Positions 8,895-18,122 of a stretch of DNA of 64,000 nucleotides are shown in pieces. The stretch's first letter is position 1, and every line of letters begins with the position of its first letter. The position numbers and the translations under genes were made by a program. The DNA comes from Roseomonas haemaphysalidis (GTDB taxonomy: Bacteria > Pseudomonadota > Alphaproteobacteria > Acetobacterales > Acetobacteraceae): assembly GCF_017355405.1 (NCBI RefSeq), contig NZ_CP061178.1, positions 372,001 through 436,000 of the forward strand. The letters run 5' to 3'. Under the pieces are notes generated by a model that saw only the letters and a list, made by a program, of their open reading frames with translations, made no database searches and had not been told where the DNA came from.

Positions 8895-10052
8895 TCAGCG
8901 GGACTGCAGCAGGGCGCGCCCGGCGGCGACATGCGCTGCCTCGGCCGTGGGGACATGGACGCGGCCGCACAGGACGTCGCGCAGGTGGCGCTCCATCGGG
9001 TTGGCGCGGCTCAGGGCATGGTTGCCGGCCAGCTGAGCCGCGGTTTCCACGGCTCGGATGGCGTTCTCCACCAGCACCGACTTCAGCGCATTGGCCTCGG
9101 CCGGCGCCGCCGGGCGGCCGGCGTCATGGTCGGCGGCGAGCGAGGCCACCAGGCGGGCGTTGCTGGCCAGCAGCGCCTCCACCTCGCCCAGCTTTTCCTG
9201 CATGCGCGGCAGGGTGGCCAGCGGCGCGCCGAGACCGGTCGGCACCCGTTCGCGGAGAAAACGTGCCGTCCAGTCGCGCGCGGCGCGGGCGATGCCGGAA
9301 TACAGCGCGCCCAGGCCGGCTGCGTTCCAGCTGGCCTGGGTGGCCTCCGGCGCCCCCCATTCGGCGGGCGGGCGCAGGTCGGCGGCGTAGTCCGCCGGCA
9401 GGGCCACGTCCTCGAACACCACGTCGTGGCTGCCGGTCGCGCGCATGCCGAGATGGTCCCAGCTTTCGACGATCCGCACGCCCGCCGCCGCCGCCGGCAC
9501 CAGCACAAGGCCGACGCGCGGGCTTTCGGCGTCGTCGCGGGCCCAGACCAGCATCCAGCTCAGGCCCGGCGCACCGGTCGAATAGATCTTGCGCCCATCC
9601 AGGCGCCACCCGCCGTCCGGCTGGCGGCGAATGATGGTTTGCGGCAGGCCGCCGCGCGACGGCGAGCCCAGCTCCGGCTCCACCCGCAACGCGTTCAACA
9701 AGGCGCCGGAGCGCACGGCATCCTGCGCCACCCGCGCGCGCAGCGCCTCGGCCACCCGCAGGTTGCCCAGAAAGCCTGCCTGCTGCGTCAGCTGCATCAG
9801 CAGCACCAGCGCGGTGGATGCGCATCCCTCGGCCACCAGCCCGGCGGCCTCCGCCGCCTCGGCGAGCCCGCCGCCATGGCCGCCCCAGCGGCGCGGCACG
9901 GTCAGGGCCAGCACCCCGGCCTGCCGCAACTCGGCAATGTTCTCGTGGGGAAAGCTGGCGTCGCGGTCGTGCAGGGCCGCCCGGGCCGCGAAGCCGGCGG
10001 ACAGCGCGCGCAGGGTGGCATCGGCCGGGGGCGGAGCCAGGGCCAGGGACAT
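8895..10052 (-). CDS. SfnB/DszC-like acyl-CoA-dehydrogenase-family monooxygenase
   Basis: The protein has 385 residues and an acyl-CoA dehydrogenase fold: an N-terminal helical domain (FPHENIAELRQAGVLALTVP), a central beta domain (MRATGSHDVVFEDVALP) and a C-terminal helical bundle. The catalytic Glu of true dehydrogenases is not evident. With the SsuD-like partner this points to the SfnB/DszC group of flavin-dependent sulfur-compound oxygenases. The start at 10052 (MSLALAPPPADATLRAL) is preferred over an upstream ATG at 10139, which would add a non-conserved stretch over the candidate promoter. Confidence 0.8.
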   Translation of the reverse strand: MSLALAPPPADATLRALSAGFAARAALHDRDASFPHENIAELRQAGVLALTVPRRWGGHGGGLAEAAEAAGLVAEGCASTALVLLMQLTQQAGFLGNLRVAEALRARVAQDAVRSGALLNALRVEPELGSPSRGGLPQTIIRRQPDGGWRLDGRKIYSTGAPGLSWMLVWARDDAESPRVGLVLVPAAAAGVRIVESWDHLGMRATGSHDVVFEDVALPADYAADLRPPAEWGAPEATQASWNAAGLGALYSGIARAARDWTARFLRERVPTGLGAPLATLPRMQEKLGEVEALLASNARLVASLAADHDAGRPAAPAEANALKSVLVENAIRAVETAAQLAGNHALSRANPMERHLRDVLCGRVHVPTAEAAHVAAGRALLQSR

Positions 10053-10109
10053 GGTCAGGCCCGGGCCGTCGGGGCGGCTGGAAGCTGGTGCGGCATCGGC
10101 GAACCCTCC

Positions 10110-10142
10110 GGGACAGTGTCCCATTTGACACGTTTTCACGTG
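10110..10142. promoter_or_regulatory. Two palindromes upstream of the SfnB/SsuD-like operon
   Basis: GGGACA-G-TGTCCC (10110-10122) and CACGT-TTTC-ACGTG (10129-10142) lie 58-90 bp before the operon start, between it and the IclR gene. A TTGACA-like element lies further upstream on the minus strand at 10171-10176. They are plausible operator sites for the adjacent IclR regulator or a sulfur regulator. Confidence 0.35.
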
Positions 10143-10262
10143 CCATTAGGTTCAAACCACGCGCGGCAAATGTCAATCAACGTTTGGGGGGCGTGCTTCC
10201 AAAGGCACCCCGGAAGATATCTCCTGAGCGCTGCCGTGGAATGCCGTGCCGAGGCCTCCGTG

Positions 10263-11048
10263 TCAGGCCTCCCCGTTGGGCCGCAGGCGCTGCTCCAGCT
10301 TGGCGACCTCCTGACGCAGCAGCGCGAGCACTTCCGGGCGCCGCGCCGGCAGCATCCGGTCGGACACGGCAGAGCAGCTGATGGCGGCGATCGGCCTGCC
10401 CCAGGCATCGCGCGCCACCATCGCCATGGCCGTCATGCCCGGCACGATGACCCCTTCGTTGAGCGCATAGCCCTGCGCCCGCGTTTCCGCGATGCTGTCG
10501 GCCAGGTAGCCATCGGTGATCGCCGCGTAGCGGCCGGTCCGTTCGGGGGCCGTTGCCGTGATGGCGCGCTGCACCTCGGCGTCGGGCAAAGCGGCCAGCA
10601 GCGCCAGGGCATGTGCCCCACAGCCCAGCGGCCGCACCGCGCCGACGCGGATGGAGGTGGGCAGGATAGGGGAATCGCCTTCCTCCCGCGCCACGCAATG
10701 CGCGTGGTGCCCGGCCATCACGCCCAGCAGCGCCACATCGCCGGTTTCCGCCACGATGCTGCGCAGCAGGGGCGCCGCGAAGCCACCGAGGTCGAAGCGC
10801 TGCGCCGCCGCGCGGCCGATCAGCCAGGACTGGGCGCCCAGCGCGTAGCCGCCGGGGATGGGCTGCACCAGCCCTTCCGCGATCAGCCCGCCGAGCAGCC
10901 GGTGCACGGTGGCCTTGTGCAGCCCGGACGCGGCGGCGAGGTCGGTCAGGCGCCAGCAGCGCATTGGCGCGCCAGCTAGGTGCCGCAGCAGGCTGGACGC
11001 GCGTGACAGGGTACGGAGGCTGCTGTCGTTCTCGGCGGTGGCTGGCAC
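10263..11048 (-). CDS. IclR family transcriptional regulator
   Basis: The protein has 261 residues. The N-terminal winged helix (about 10-75) contains LTDLAAASGLHKATVHRLLGGL, and the C-terminal GAF-like effector domain includes the RVGAVRPLGCGAHALALLAALP segment. The start is GTG. It lies upstream of, and on the same strand as, the SfnB/SsuD-like operon with a 210-bp gap that holds two palindromes, so it probably controls that operon. The effector is unknown. Confidence 0.92.
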   Translation of the reverse strand: MPATAENDSSLRTLSRASSLLRHLAGAPMRCWRLTDLAAASGLHKATVHRLLGGLIAEGLVQPIPGGYALGAQSWLIGRAAAQRFDLGGFAAPLLRSIVAETGDVALLGVMAGHHAHCVAREEGDSPILPTSIRVGAVRPLGCGAHALALLAALPDAEVQRAITATAPERTGRYAAITDGYLADSIAETRAQGYALNEGVIVPGMTAMAMVARDAWGRPIAAISCSAVSDRMLPARRPEVLALLRQEVAKLEQRLRPNGEA

Positions 11049-11546
11049 GCGTCTCGCTCAATGGGAAGTTCGGGGAAGGAGGTCTTACTGTCCGCCCTGC
11101 CCCCGGGAAGGGGCAAGCGGTGATCTGGCCGCCCTGCCACCTTTTCTCTCATGCCACGGACGCGATTGACTGCCTCGCAGGCATTCTGGCCGATCCCGCG
11201 CCATTTTCACCTCGAGTGCGCCGCTCTTGCGCGTCCGCCATGGCTCCGCCTAAGACCCTGGCAGCATGCCTCCGCGCTGTTCCCGGGGCTGTGCCTGGCC
11301 GCTGCACGCCTTCTTTGCATGACTGCCCAACGGCAACCCGCGGTCTTCATGACAGTTTTAGGGTGTGCTTCGCCGTGGGACTGCCTATGTAAGGTCCTGG
11401 CAGCCGAAACGCGCCCTCCCAACGTCGTGTCGCCTCAGCTCCGCTTTCGCGGTGACCCGGGCGGCCTGTTGTGTTTTGGGGGGCGGCGTGCCGGCGGCGG
11501 AGCGGAGTGGTCCTCCGCACCCCAATGAAGGAGCGCAGGGCTGAGC
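11049..11546. other. Intergenic region before the sigma factor gene
   Basis: These 498 bp lie between the divergent IclR gene and rpoD. The open frames here are short and have no family features. A TTGACT hexamer at 11165-11170 and a TATGTA at 11386-11391 are isolated and not paired at promoter spacing. This is probably a long leader or promoter region for the sigma factor gene. Confidence 0.4.
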
Positions 11547-13352
11547 ATGGACGGGATGTTTACGCAGGCAGCAATGGATCAGGACGAGGCAGAGAACGAG
11601 CCCGCCCTGCGCGCGCGGACGGGCGGCTTCGAGGGCTTCAACGACGGGGCCTGGGGCCGGCGTGGCGAGGGCGATGCCCCCGCCGCGGCGCCGAGCGCCT
11701 GGGTCGGCGAAGATGACGAGGGCCAGCCGGAGCCGGATGCCGAGCGCCCGGATGCAGAGGATGGCGAGGACGGCGCCGAGCCCACCGTCGACGAGAACGG
11801 CGTGGTGGTGGCCCGCGACGCCGCCGGTTCGGACGGCAACGTCGACGAAGCGACGATGAGCCGCACCGACGACCCGGTGCGCATGTTCCTGCGCGAGATG
11901 AGCGGCACCGACCTGCTGACGCGCGAGGCGGAGATCGCCGTCGCCCAGCGGATCGAGGCCGGGCGCGACGACATGATGGCCGGGCTGTGCGAGCACCCCG
12001 CCACCTTCACCCTGCTGACCGCCTGGTACGACGCCATGGTGCAGGGCCAGGCGCCGCTGCGTGACATGGTGGAGGTGGAGGCCATGGCCGCCGCCGACGC
12101 CGCGCAGTCCGTGGAAGCCAGCCCCGAGGGCGACGAGGCCGAGCCCGGCGTGCATTCCACGCTGGAAGAGAAGATGAAGCCGGAGGTGCTTGCCTCCTTC
12201 GAGGCACTGTTCGCCGCCCGCGCCACGCTGCCGACCCTGGATGCCGCCGGCGTGGAAGCGCTGCGGCTGGAGCTGGCCGGCCTGCTGGCCAACGTGCACC
12301 TGCGCCCGGCGCGGCTGGACGTGCTGGTGGGCACGGTGCGGGAGGCCAAGCGCAAGCTGATGGCGCTGGACGGCCGCGCCTCGCGCGCCGCGCAGGCCGC
12401 CGGCGTGCCGCATGCCGAGTTCCTGCGGCTGTGGGATGGCAGCGAGAAGGCCATCGCCCCCGTGCTGAAGCTGGAAAAGCCCCGCCGCCGTGGCGCCCCC
12501 GCCGTGGATCTGGCGGGCGAGCTGGCCAGCGTGCGCGGCAGCATCGCGCTGCTGGAAGAAGAGAACGGCCTGTCCGCGCAGCGCCTGCGCGATGTCTGCA
12601 ACGCCGTGGCCCAGGGCGAGCGCCAGATGCGTCGCGCGAAGGAGGAACTGGTCCAGGCCAACCTCCGCCTCGTGGTGCATATCGCCAAGCGCTACCGCAA
12701 CCGTGGCCTGATGTTTGGTGACCTGATCCAGGAAGGCAACATCGGCCTGATGCGCGCGGTCGAGAAGTTCGACTGGCGCCGTGGCTTCAAGTTCGGCACC
12801 TACGCCACTTGGTGGGTGCGGCAGGCGATCACCCGCTCGATCGCCGACCAGTCGCGCACCATCCGCGTTCCCGTGCACATGACGGAGACGGCGGCCAAGG
12901 TGGCGCGTACCAGCCGCCGCTTCGCGCAGAAGGCCGGCCGCGAGCCGACGCCGGAAGAGCTGGCGGGCGAGCTGGGCATGTCGCCCGACAAGGTGCGCAC
13001 CGTGCAGCGCCTGGCGCGCGAGCCGATCAGCCTGGAAGCGCCGATCGGCGAAGAGGATGACGGCCGCCTGGGCGACCTGATCGAGGACGAGAACGCGGTG
13101 ATGCCGTTCGACGCGGCCGCCCGCTCCTCGCTCCGCGACGCGGCGACCAACGTCTTGTCCGGCCTCAGCCCGCGTGAGGAGCGTATCCTGCGCATGCGCT
13201 TCGGCATCGGCGCCGAGAATGAGCACACGCTGGAAGAGGTGGGCCGCACCTTCAATGTGACCCGCGAGCGTATTCGGCAGATCGAGGCCAAGGCGCTGAA
13301 GAAGCTGCAGCAGTCCCGCCGGGGCCGCGCGCTGCGGTCCTTCCTGGCCTGA
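11547..13352 (+). CDS. rpoD: RNA polymerase sigma-70 factor, RpoD type (likely paralogue)
   Basis: The protein has 601 residues. An acidic low-complexity N terminus (1-105) replaces a recognisable region 1.1. Region 1.2 (about 107-139, [11 protein letters not shown]), a long non-conserved insert, regions 2.1-2.4 (about 371-445, including [20 protein letters not shown] and the WWVRQAI promoter-melting helix), region 3 (about 450-510) and region 4 (about 540-600, [20 protein letters not shown]) follow. Family RpoD proteins usually end RKLRHPSRSRxLRSF; here it is [15 protein letters not shown], and dnaG is not adjacent, so this may be a second, specialised copy. DNA contact helices for -10 and -35 elements look intact, so it should recognise near-consensus promoters. 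A strong terminator follows. Confidence 0.92.
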   Translation: MDGMFTQAAMDQDEAENEPALRARTGGFEGFNDGAWGRRGEGDAPAAAPSAWVGEDDEGQPEPDAERPDAEDGEDGAEPTVDENGVVVARDAAGSDGNVDEATMSRTDDPVRMFLREMSGTDLLTREAEIAVAQRIEAGRDDMMAGLCEHPATFTLLTAWYDAMVQGQAPLRDMVEVEAMAAADAAQSVEASPEGDEAEPGVHSTLEEKMKPEVLASFEALFAARATLPTLDAAGVEALRLELAGLLANVHLRPARLDVLVGTVREAKRKLMALDGRASRAAQAAGVPHAEFLRLWDGSEKAIAPVLKLEKPRRRGAPAVDLAGELASVRGSIALLEEENGLSAQRLRDVCNAVAQGERQMRRAKEELVQANLRLVVHIAKRYRNRGLMFGDLIQEGNIGLMRAVEKFDWRRGFKFGTYATWWVRQAITRSIADQSRTIRVPVHMTETAAKVARTSRRFAQKAGREPTPEELAGELGMSPDKVRTVQRLAREPISLEAPIGEEDDGRLGDLIEDENAVMPFDAAARSSLRDAATNVLSGLSPREERILRMRFGIGAENEHTLEEVGRTFNVTRERIRQIEAKALKKLQQSRRGRALRSFLA

Positions 13353-13359
13353 CCGACAC

Positions 13360-13388
13360 GGCCCGGGCGGCAACGCCCGGGCCTTTTT
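13360..13388 (+). terminator. Rho-independent terminator of rpoD
   Basis: The stem GGCCCGGGCG, loop GCAA, CGCCCGGGCC is a perfect 10-bp hairpin followed by TTTTT, starting 7 bp after the sigma factor stop codon. This is a classical intrinsic terminator. Confidence 0.9.
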
Positions 13389-13389
13389 C

Positions 13390-14130
13390 TTATCCGGGAA
13401 TGCGCTGCGCCAGCCGCTGCACCGCCAGCCGCAGGGCGGGCAGGTAAAGCTGTTCCAGCACCGCGTCCGTCGCCCGCCCGGCATGGGCGCCGATGTTGAT
13501 CGCCGCCACGCAGCGCCCGCGCATGTCCCGCACTGGCATGGCAACCGACCTCAGGCCCGGCTCCAGTTCCTCGTTCACCAACGCATGGCCGGCGGCACGT
13601 GCGGCCAGCACGGCCGCGCGGGTATGCGCCGCCGCGCCGTCCGGCACCGTGGCCAGAAAGGCGTCCAGCCGCGCATCGCCCCAGGTGGACAGCACCGCCC
13701 GCCCCAACGACGTGCAATGCGCCGGCAGCCGGCTGCCGACGCCGAGCGAAACCGACATGATGCGTTGCGCCGCGCTGCGCGCCACGTAGATCACGTCCGG
13801 CCCGTCCAGGATGGCGGCGGAACAGGACTCGTGCGTAGCCTCGCGCACCGCTTCCAGCTCCGGCTGCAGGATGTCGGGGAGGGCCGTGCTTGACAGGTAG
13901 GCACCGCCGAGGCGCAGCACGCGCGGCGTCAGCGTAAAGAACTTGCCGTCGAACTCGGCGTATCCCAGGCCCTGCAGCGTCAGCAGGCAACGCCGGGCGG
14001 CGGCGCGCGTCAGGCCGGTGGCCCGGGCGATGTCGGCGATCGTGGCGCGGGGCCGCAGCGGATTGAAAGCCTCGATCACCGCAAGGCCACGGGCCAGGCC
14101 ACCCAGGGTATCGCCGAATTCTGTGCGCAT
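13390..14130 (-). CDS. IclR family regulator, PcaR/PcaU type
   Basis: The protein has 246 residues, with a winged helix (about 10-75, TIADIARATGLTRAAARRCL) followed by an effector domain. LGVGSRLPAHCTSLGRAVLS is the hallmark segment of the beta-ketoadipate-pathway regulators (PcaR, PcaU, PobR). It is divergent from pcaIJF, with 63 bp between start codons. It likely activates pcaIJF in response to beta-ketoadipate or protocatechuate, an inference from family and context. Confidence 0.92.
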   Translation of the reverse strand: MRTEFGDTLGGLARGLAVIEAFNPLRPRATIADIARATGLTRAAARRCLLTLQGLGYAEFDGKFFTLTPRVLRLGGAYLSSTALPDILQPELEAVREATHESCSAAILDGPDVIYVARSAAQRIMSVSLGVGSRLPAHCTSLGRAVLSTWGDARLDAFLATVPDGAAAHTRAAVLAARAAGHALVNEELEPGLRSVAMPVRDMRGRCVAAINIGAHAGRATDAVLEQLYLPALRLAVQRLAQRIPG

Positions 14131-14137
14131 ATCGCAC
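14123..14137. promoter_or_regulatory. Candidate PcaR-type operator
   Basis: GTGCGCATATCGCAC overlaps the regulator start codon and matches 11 of 15 positions of the PcaR box as I recall it from Pseudomonas (GTTCGATAATCGCAC). A second CGCA-N6-TGCG element follows at 14133-14146. The location in the divergent pca promoter is right for autoregulation. Confidence 0.4.
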
Positions 14138-14193
14138 AGTGTTGCGCGGATCGCCCGAGGGGATCAAGCTCCGGTCCAAACGGGGAGAACGGC

Positions 14194-14879
<686 letters not shown>

Positions 14880-14883
<4 letters not shown>

Positions 14884-15536
14884 GCGCCACCACCGTGCAG
14901 CCCATGACCCGCAAGCAGATGGCCGAGCGCATGGCGCGCGACATCCCGGAAGGCTGGTACGTCAACCTCGGCATCGGGCTGCCGACGCTGGTGGCCGACT
15001 ACGTGCCGCGCGAGCGGGAGGTCATCTTCCATTCCGAGAACGGGCTGCTGGGCATGGGCCCCGCCCCGGCGCCGGAGCAGGCGGACCCCTGGCTGATCAA
15101 CGCCGGCAAGCAGCAGGTGACGTTGCACCCCGGCGGCAGCTTCTTTCACCAGGCGGACAGCTTCTCGATCATCCGCGGCGGCCACCTGGACCTGTGCGTG
15201 CTGGGCGCCTTCGAGGTCGCGCAGAACGGCGACATCGCCAACTGGGCGACCTCGGCCGCCGACAGCGCCCCCGCCGTGGGCGGCGCCATGGACCTGTCCG
15301 CCGGCGCCAAGCGGCTGTGGGTGCTGATGGAACACACCACCAAGGACGGCCAGCCCAAGCTGGTGCGGGAATGCTCCTACCCGTTGACGGCGCTGGGCGC
15401 CGTGACGCGCATCTACACCAACCTGGCGGTCATCGAGGTGACACCCTCCGGCTTCGGGGTGGTGGACATGATCCCCGGTCTGACGCTGGAAGCGCTGCAG
15501 GCGCAGACCGGCGCCCCGCTGACCCGCGCCGCCTGA
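14880..15536 (+). CDS. pcaJ: 3-oxoadipate CoA-transferase subunit B
   Basis: The protein has 218 residues. It contains the beta-subunit SENGLLGMGP motif, whose Glu forms the covalent CoA thioester, and the LNLGIGLPT-like opening VNLGIGLPTLVADYVP. The start codon overlaps the pcaI stop (ATGA), coupling synthesis of the two subunits. Confidence 0.94.
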
Positions 15537-15557
15537 GCCGACGAGGAAACACGAAGA

Positions 15558-16766
15558 ATGACCGAAGCCTTCATCTGCGACGCCATCCGCACGCCGATTG
15601 GCCGCTACGCCGGCGCGCTCGCTGCTGTGCGCCCGGACGACCTGGGTGCCATTCCCATCAAGGCGCTGATGGCCCGCAACCCCGGCGTGGACTGGTCGGC
15701 GGTCGAGGACGTGATCTTCGGCTGCGCCAACCAAGCCGGCGAGGACAACCGCAACGTGGCGCGCATGTCCTCGCTGCTGGCCGGGTTGCCGGACAGCGTG
15801 CCGGGCAGCACCATCAACCGCCTGTGCGGCTCCGGCATGGATGCGACCGGCATGGCGGCCCGTGCCATCAAGGCGGGCGAAACGGAGCTGATGCTGGCGG
15901 GCGGCGTGGAAAGCATGACGCGCGCACCCTTCGTGCAGGGCAAAAGCACCGAGGCCTTCGGCCGCGCCGCCGAGATCTACGACACCACCATCGGCTGGCG
16001 CTTCGTGAACCCGCTGATGAAGGCGCAGTACGGCGTCGATTCCATGCCCGAGACGGGCGAGAACGTGGCGCAGGACTTCCAGATCTCCCGCCAGGACCAG
16101 GACCTCTTCGCCTTTCGCAGCCAGCAGCGCGCCAAGGCGGCCATGGAGGCCGGGCGCTTCGCGGAGGAGATCGTTCCCGTTGAGATCCGCCGCCGCAAGG
16201 GCGACCCCACCATCGTGTCGCAGGACGAGCACCCGCGTCCCGAAACCACGTTGGAAGGGCTCGCCAAGCTCGGCACGCCGTTCCGCAAGGAAGGCGGCTC
16301 CGTGACCGCCGGCAACGCCTCGGGCGTCAACGACGGCGCGGCCGCCATCATCCTGGCCAGCGAGGCTGCAGCCGGCCGCCATGGCCTGACCCCGCGCGCC
16401 CGCGTGGTGGCCATGGCCACCGCCGGGGTGGCACCGCGCATCATGGGCTTCGGCCCCTCCCCCGCCACCAGAAAGGTGCTGGCCAAGGCGGGGCTGACGC
16501 TGGCGGACATGGACGTGATCGAGCTGAACGAGGCCTTCGCGTCGCAGGCCCTGGCGGTGATGCGCGACCTCGGCCTGCCGGACGATGCCGAGCACGTGAA
16601 CCCCAATGGCGGCGCCATCGCGCTGGGCCATCCGCTCGGCATGTCCGGCGCCCGCATCGTGCTGACAGCGGTGGCCGAGCTGCACCGCCGGAAGGCACGC
16701 TACGCCCTGGCCACCATGTGCATCGGCGTCGGCCAGGGCATCGCCATGGTGATCGAGCGCGTCTGA
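15558..16766 (+). CDS. pcaF: 3-oxoadipyl-CoA thiolase
   Basis: The protein has 402 residues, full thiolase length. Nucleophile Cys90 lies in [11 protein letters not shown], the NEAFASQA motif is present, the His lies in [19 protein letters not shown], and the second Cys lies in TMCIGVGQG. It cleaves beta-ketoadipyl-CoA to succinyl-CoA and acetyl-CoA, the last pathway step. It begins 21 bp after pcaJ in the same operon. PaaJ of phenylacetate breakdown carries out the same reaction, but the pcaIJ context favours PcaF. Confidence 0.93.
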   Translation: MTEAFICDAIRTPIGRYAGALAAVRPDDLGAIPIKALMARNPGVDWSAVEDVIFGCANQAGEDNRNVARMSSLLAGLPDSVPGSTINRLCGSGMDATGMAARAIKAGETELMLAGGVESMTRAPFVQGKSTEAFGRAAEIYDTTIGWRFVNPLMKAQYGVDSMPETGENVAQDFQISRQDQDLFAFRSQQRAKAAMEAGRFAEEIVPVEIRRRKGDPTIVSQDEHPRPETTLEGLAKLGTPFRKEGGSVTAGNASGVNDGAAAIILASEAAAGRHGLTPRARVVAMATAGVAPRIMGFGPSPATRKVLAKAGLTLADMDVIELNEAFASQALAVMRDLGLPDDAEHVNPNGGAIALGHPLGMSGARIVLTAVAELHRRKARYALATMCIGVGQGIAMVIERV

Positions 16767-16828
16767 CACCGGGTAGGCGCCCCCGCCGCCGCGATCTAGG
16801 CTGCGCTCCCCAGTTTCGGAGCGCAGCC

Positions 16829-17836
16829 ATGGCCGCATCGGCAAAACCCCGCGTCGCCTTTATCGGCACCGGCGGCACCATCTCCTCGCTCGGCGCCGGG
16901 CCGTTCGATACGCTGGACTACGGCGCGACGGGCCGGCTGATGCAGGCCGACGAGATCCTGGCCTATTTCCCGGACGTGGCGCATTGGGCGGATGTCACGC
17001 CGGTGCGCTTCCGCGCCGTGCCCAGCCCCAACATCGGCTTCACCGAGTGGAAGGAGCTGGTGCTGATCTGCGACCGGCTGGTGGCCGGGGACCCCGGGCT
17101 GGCCGGCATCGTCATCGGGCATGGCACCGCCTCGCTGGAGGAAACCGCCTACGCGCTGAACCTGGCGCTGAAGGTGTCCATCCCCGTGGTGCTGGTGGGC
17201 TCGCAGCGCCCGGCGCAGGCCCTGTCGACCGATGCGGGCATGAACCTCGCCAACGCCATCCGCGTCGCCGCCAGTCCGGAGGCGCGCGGACTCGGCGTGC
17301 TGACCGTGCTGAACGACGAGATCATGGCGGCGCGCGACGTCACCAAGACCTCCACCTTCCGCATGCAAACCTTCCGCACCGCCGACTTCGGCGCGCTGGG
17401 CCACGCGGATGGCGACACGATCGCCTTCTACCGCCGCCCGCTGCGGCGCGGCGCGCCGGACACCGAGTTCGATATCCGCAGGCTGGACGCCCTGCCGCGC
17501 GTCGACATCAGCTATTCCTACGCGGGCGCGGACGGCACGGCGGTGCGCGCCTTTCTGGAAGCGGGCGCGCAGGGCATCGTATCCGCCGGCTTCGCCCCCG
17601 GCTTTTGCGGCCCGGGCGAGGTGGAGCCGCTGCGGCAGGCGGTGCAGGACGGCGTCATCGTCATGCAGGCCACCCGGGCCGGCAGCGGCCGCGTGTTCCA
17701 GGGCACCCGGCTGCGCGAGCTGGGCTTTCTGGTGGCGGACAACCTGACCCCGCAGAAGGCCCGGATCCTGCTGGCCATGGCCCTGACCGTGACGCGGGAC
17801 CCGGCGGAGATCGCCCGCATCTTCAGCACCTATTGA
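16829..17836 (+). CDS. L-asparaginase family amidohydrolase
   Basis: The protein has 335 residues. The two family signatures are present: IGTGGTISS with the first catalytic Thr near residue 16, and GIVIGHGTASLEETAY with the second Thr-Asp/Glu region. It hydrolyses asparagine, and possibly glutamine, to the acid and ammonia. There is no signal peptide, so it is cytoplasmic. The start at 16829 is chosen because the family begins just before the IGTGGT strand. The upstream in-frame extension overlaps the pcaF end. It begins 62 bp after pcaF and may be separate from that operon. Confidence 0.93.
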   Translation: MAASAKPRVAFIGTGGTISSLGAGPFDTLDYGATGRLMQADEILAYFPDVAHWADVTPVRFRAVPSPNIGFTEWKELVLICDRLVAGDPGLAGIVIGHGTASLEETAYALNLALKVSIPVVLVGSQRPAQALSTDAGMNLANAIRVAASPEARGLGVLTVLNDEIMAARDVTKTSTFRMQTFRTADFGALGHADGDTIAFYRRPLRRGAPDTEFDIRRLDALPRVDISYSYAGADGTAVRAFLEAGAQGIVSAGFAPGFCGPGEVEPLRQAVQDGVIVMQATRAGSGRVFQGTRLRELGFLVADNLTPQKARILLAMALTVTRDPAEIARIFSTY

Positions 17837-17898
17837 TCGGGGGTGACAGCGGCCATCGTTTCGCTATCATTCCATCCATCGCCGGATGGAGGATCGCC

Positions 17899-18114
17899 AT
17901 GGCCGCTCCCGCACCGCCCGCCCCGCAGCCCAAGGACAAGGCCGTCACCCGTACCGAGGTCGACAGCCTGCACGACCAGTTGCGGAAGCTGCGCGACGAA
18001 CTCAAGACCATCCGCAAGAAGCTGGACGAGCCCCGGGGCGATGACGGCAGCGGCGGCGGCGATGGTGGCGGCGACGGCGACGGCGGGTCTGCCGGCAGCG
18101 ACGGCTCCATGTAG
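17899..18114 (+). CDS. Small coiled-coil protein with Gly/Asp tail
   Basis: The protein has 71 residues: a short Ala/Pro-rich start, a charged amphipathic helix (about 16-45, VDSLHDQLRKLRDELKTIRK) likely to form a coiled coil, and a tail made almost only of Gly, Asp and Ser. A clear GGAGG lies 7 bp before the ATG. I recognise no family. The acidic glycine-rich tail is probably disordered. Confidence 0.65.
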   Translation: MAAPAPPAPQPKDKAVTRTEVDSLHDQLRKLRDELKTIRKKLDEPRGDDGSGGGDGGGDGDGGSAGSDGSM

Positions 18115-18122
18115 CCCTGCCG

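Noticed and set aside
7611..10979. 1122-residue plus-strand open frame
   Set aside because: It lies opposite the SsuD-like, SfnB-like and IclR genes, all of which show clear family motifs. Its translation is low-complexity.
11049..11546. Short frames and promoter-like hexamers before rpoD
   Set aside because: The frames lack family features, and the -35-like and -10-like hexamers are not paired at a usable spacing.
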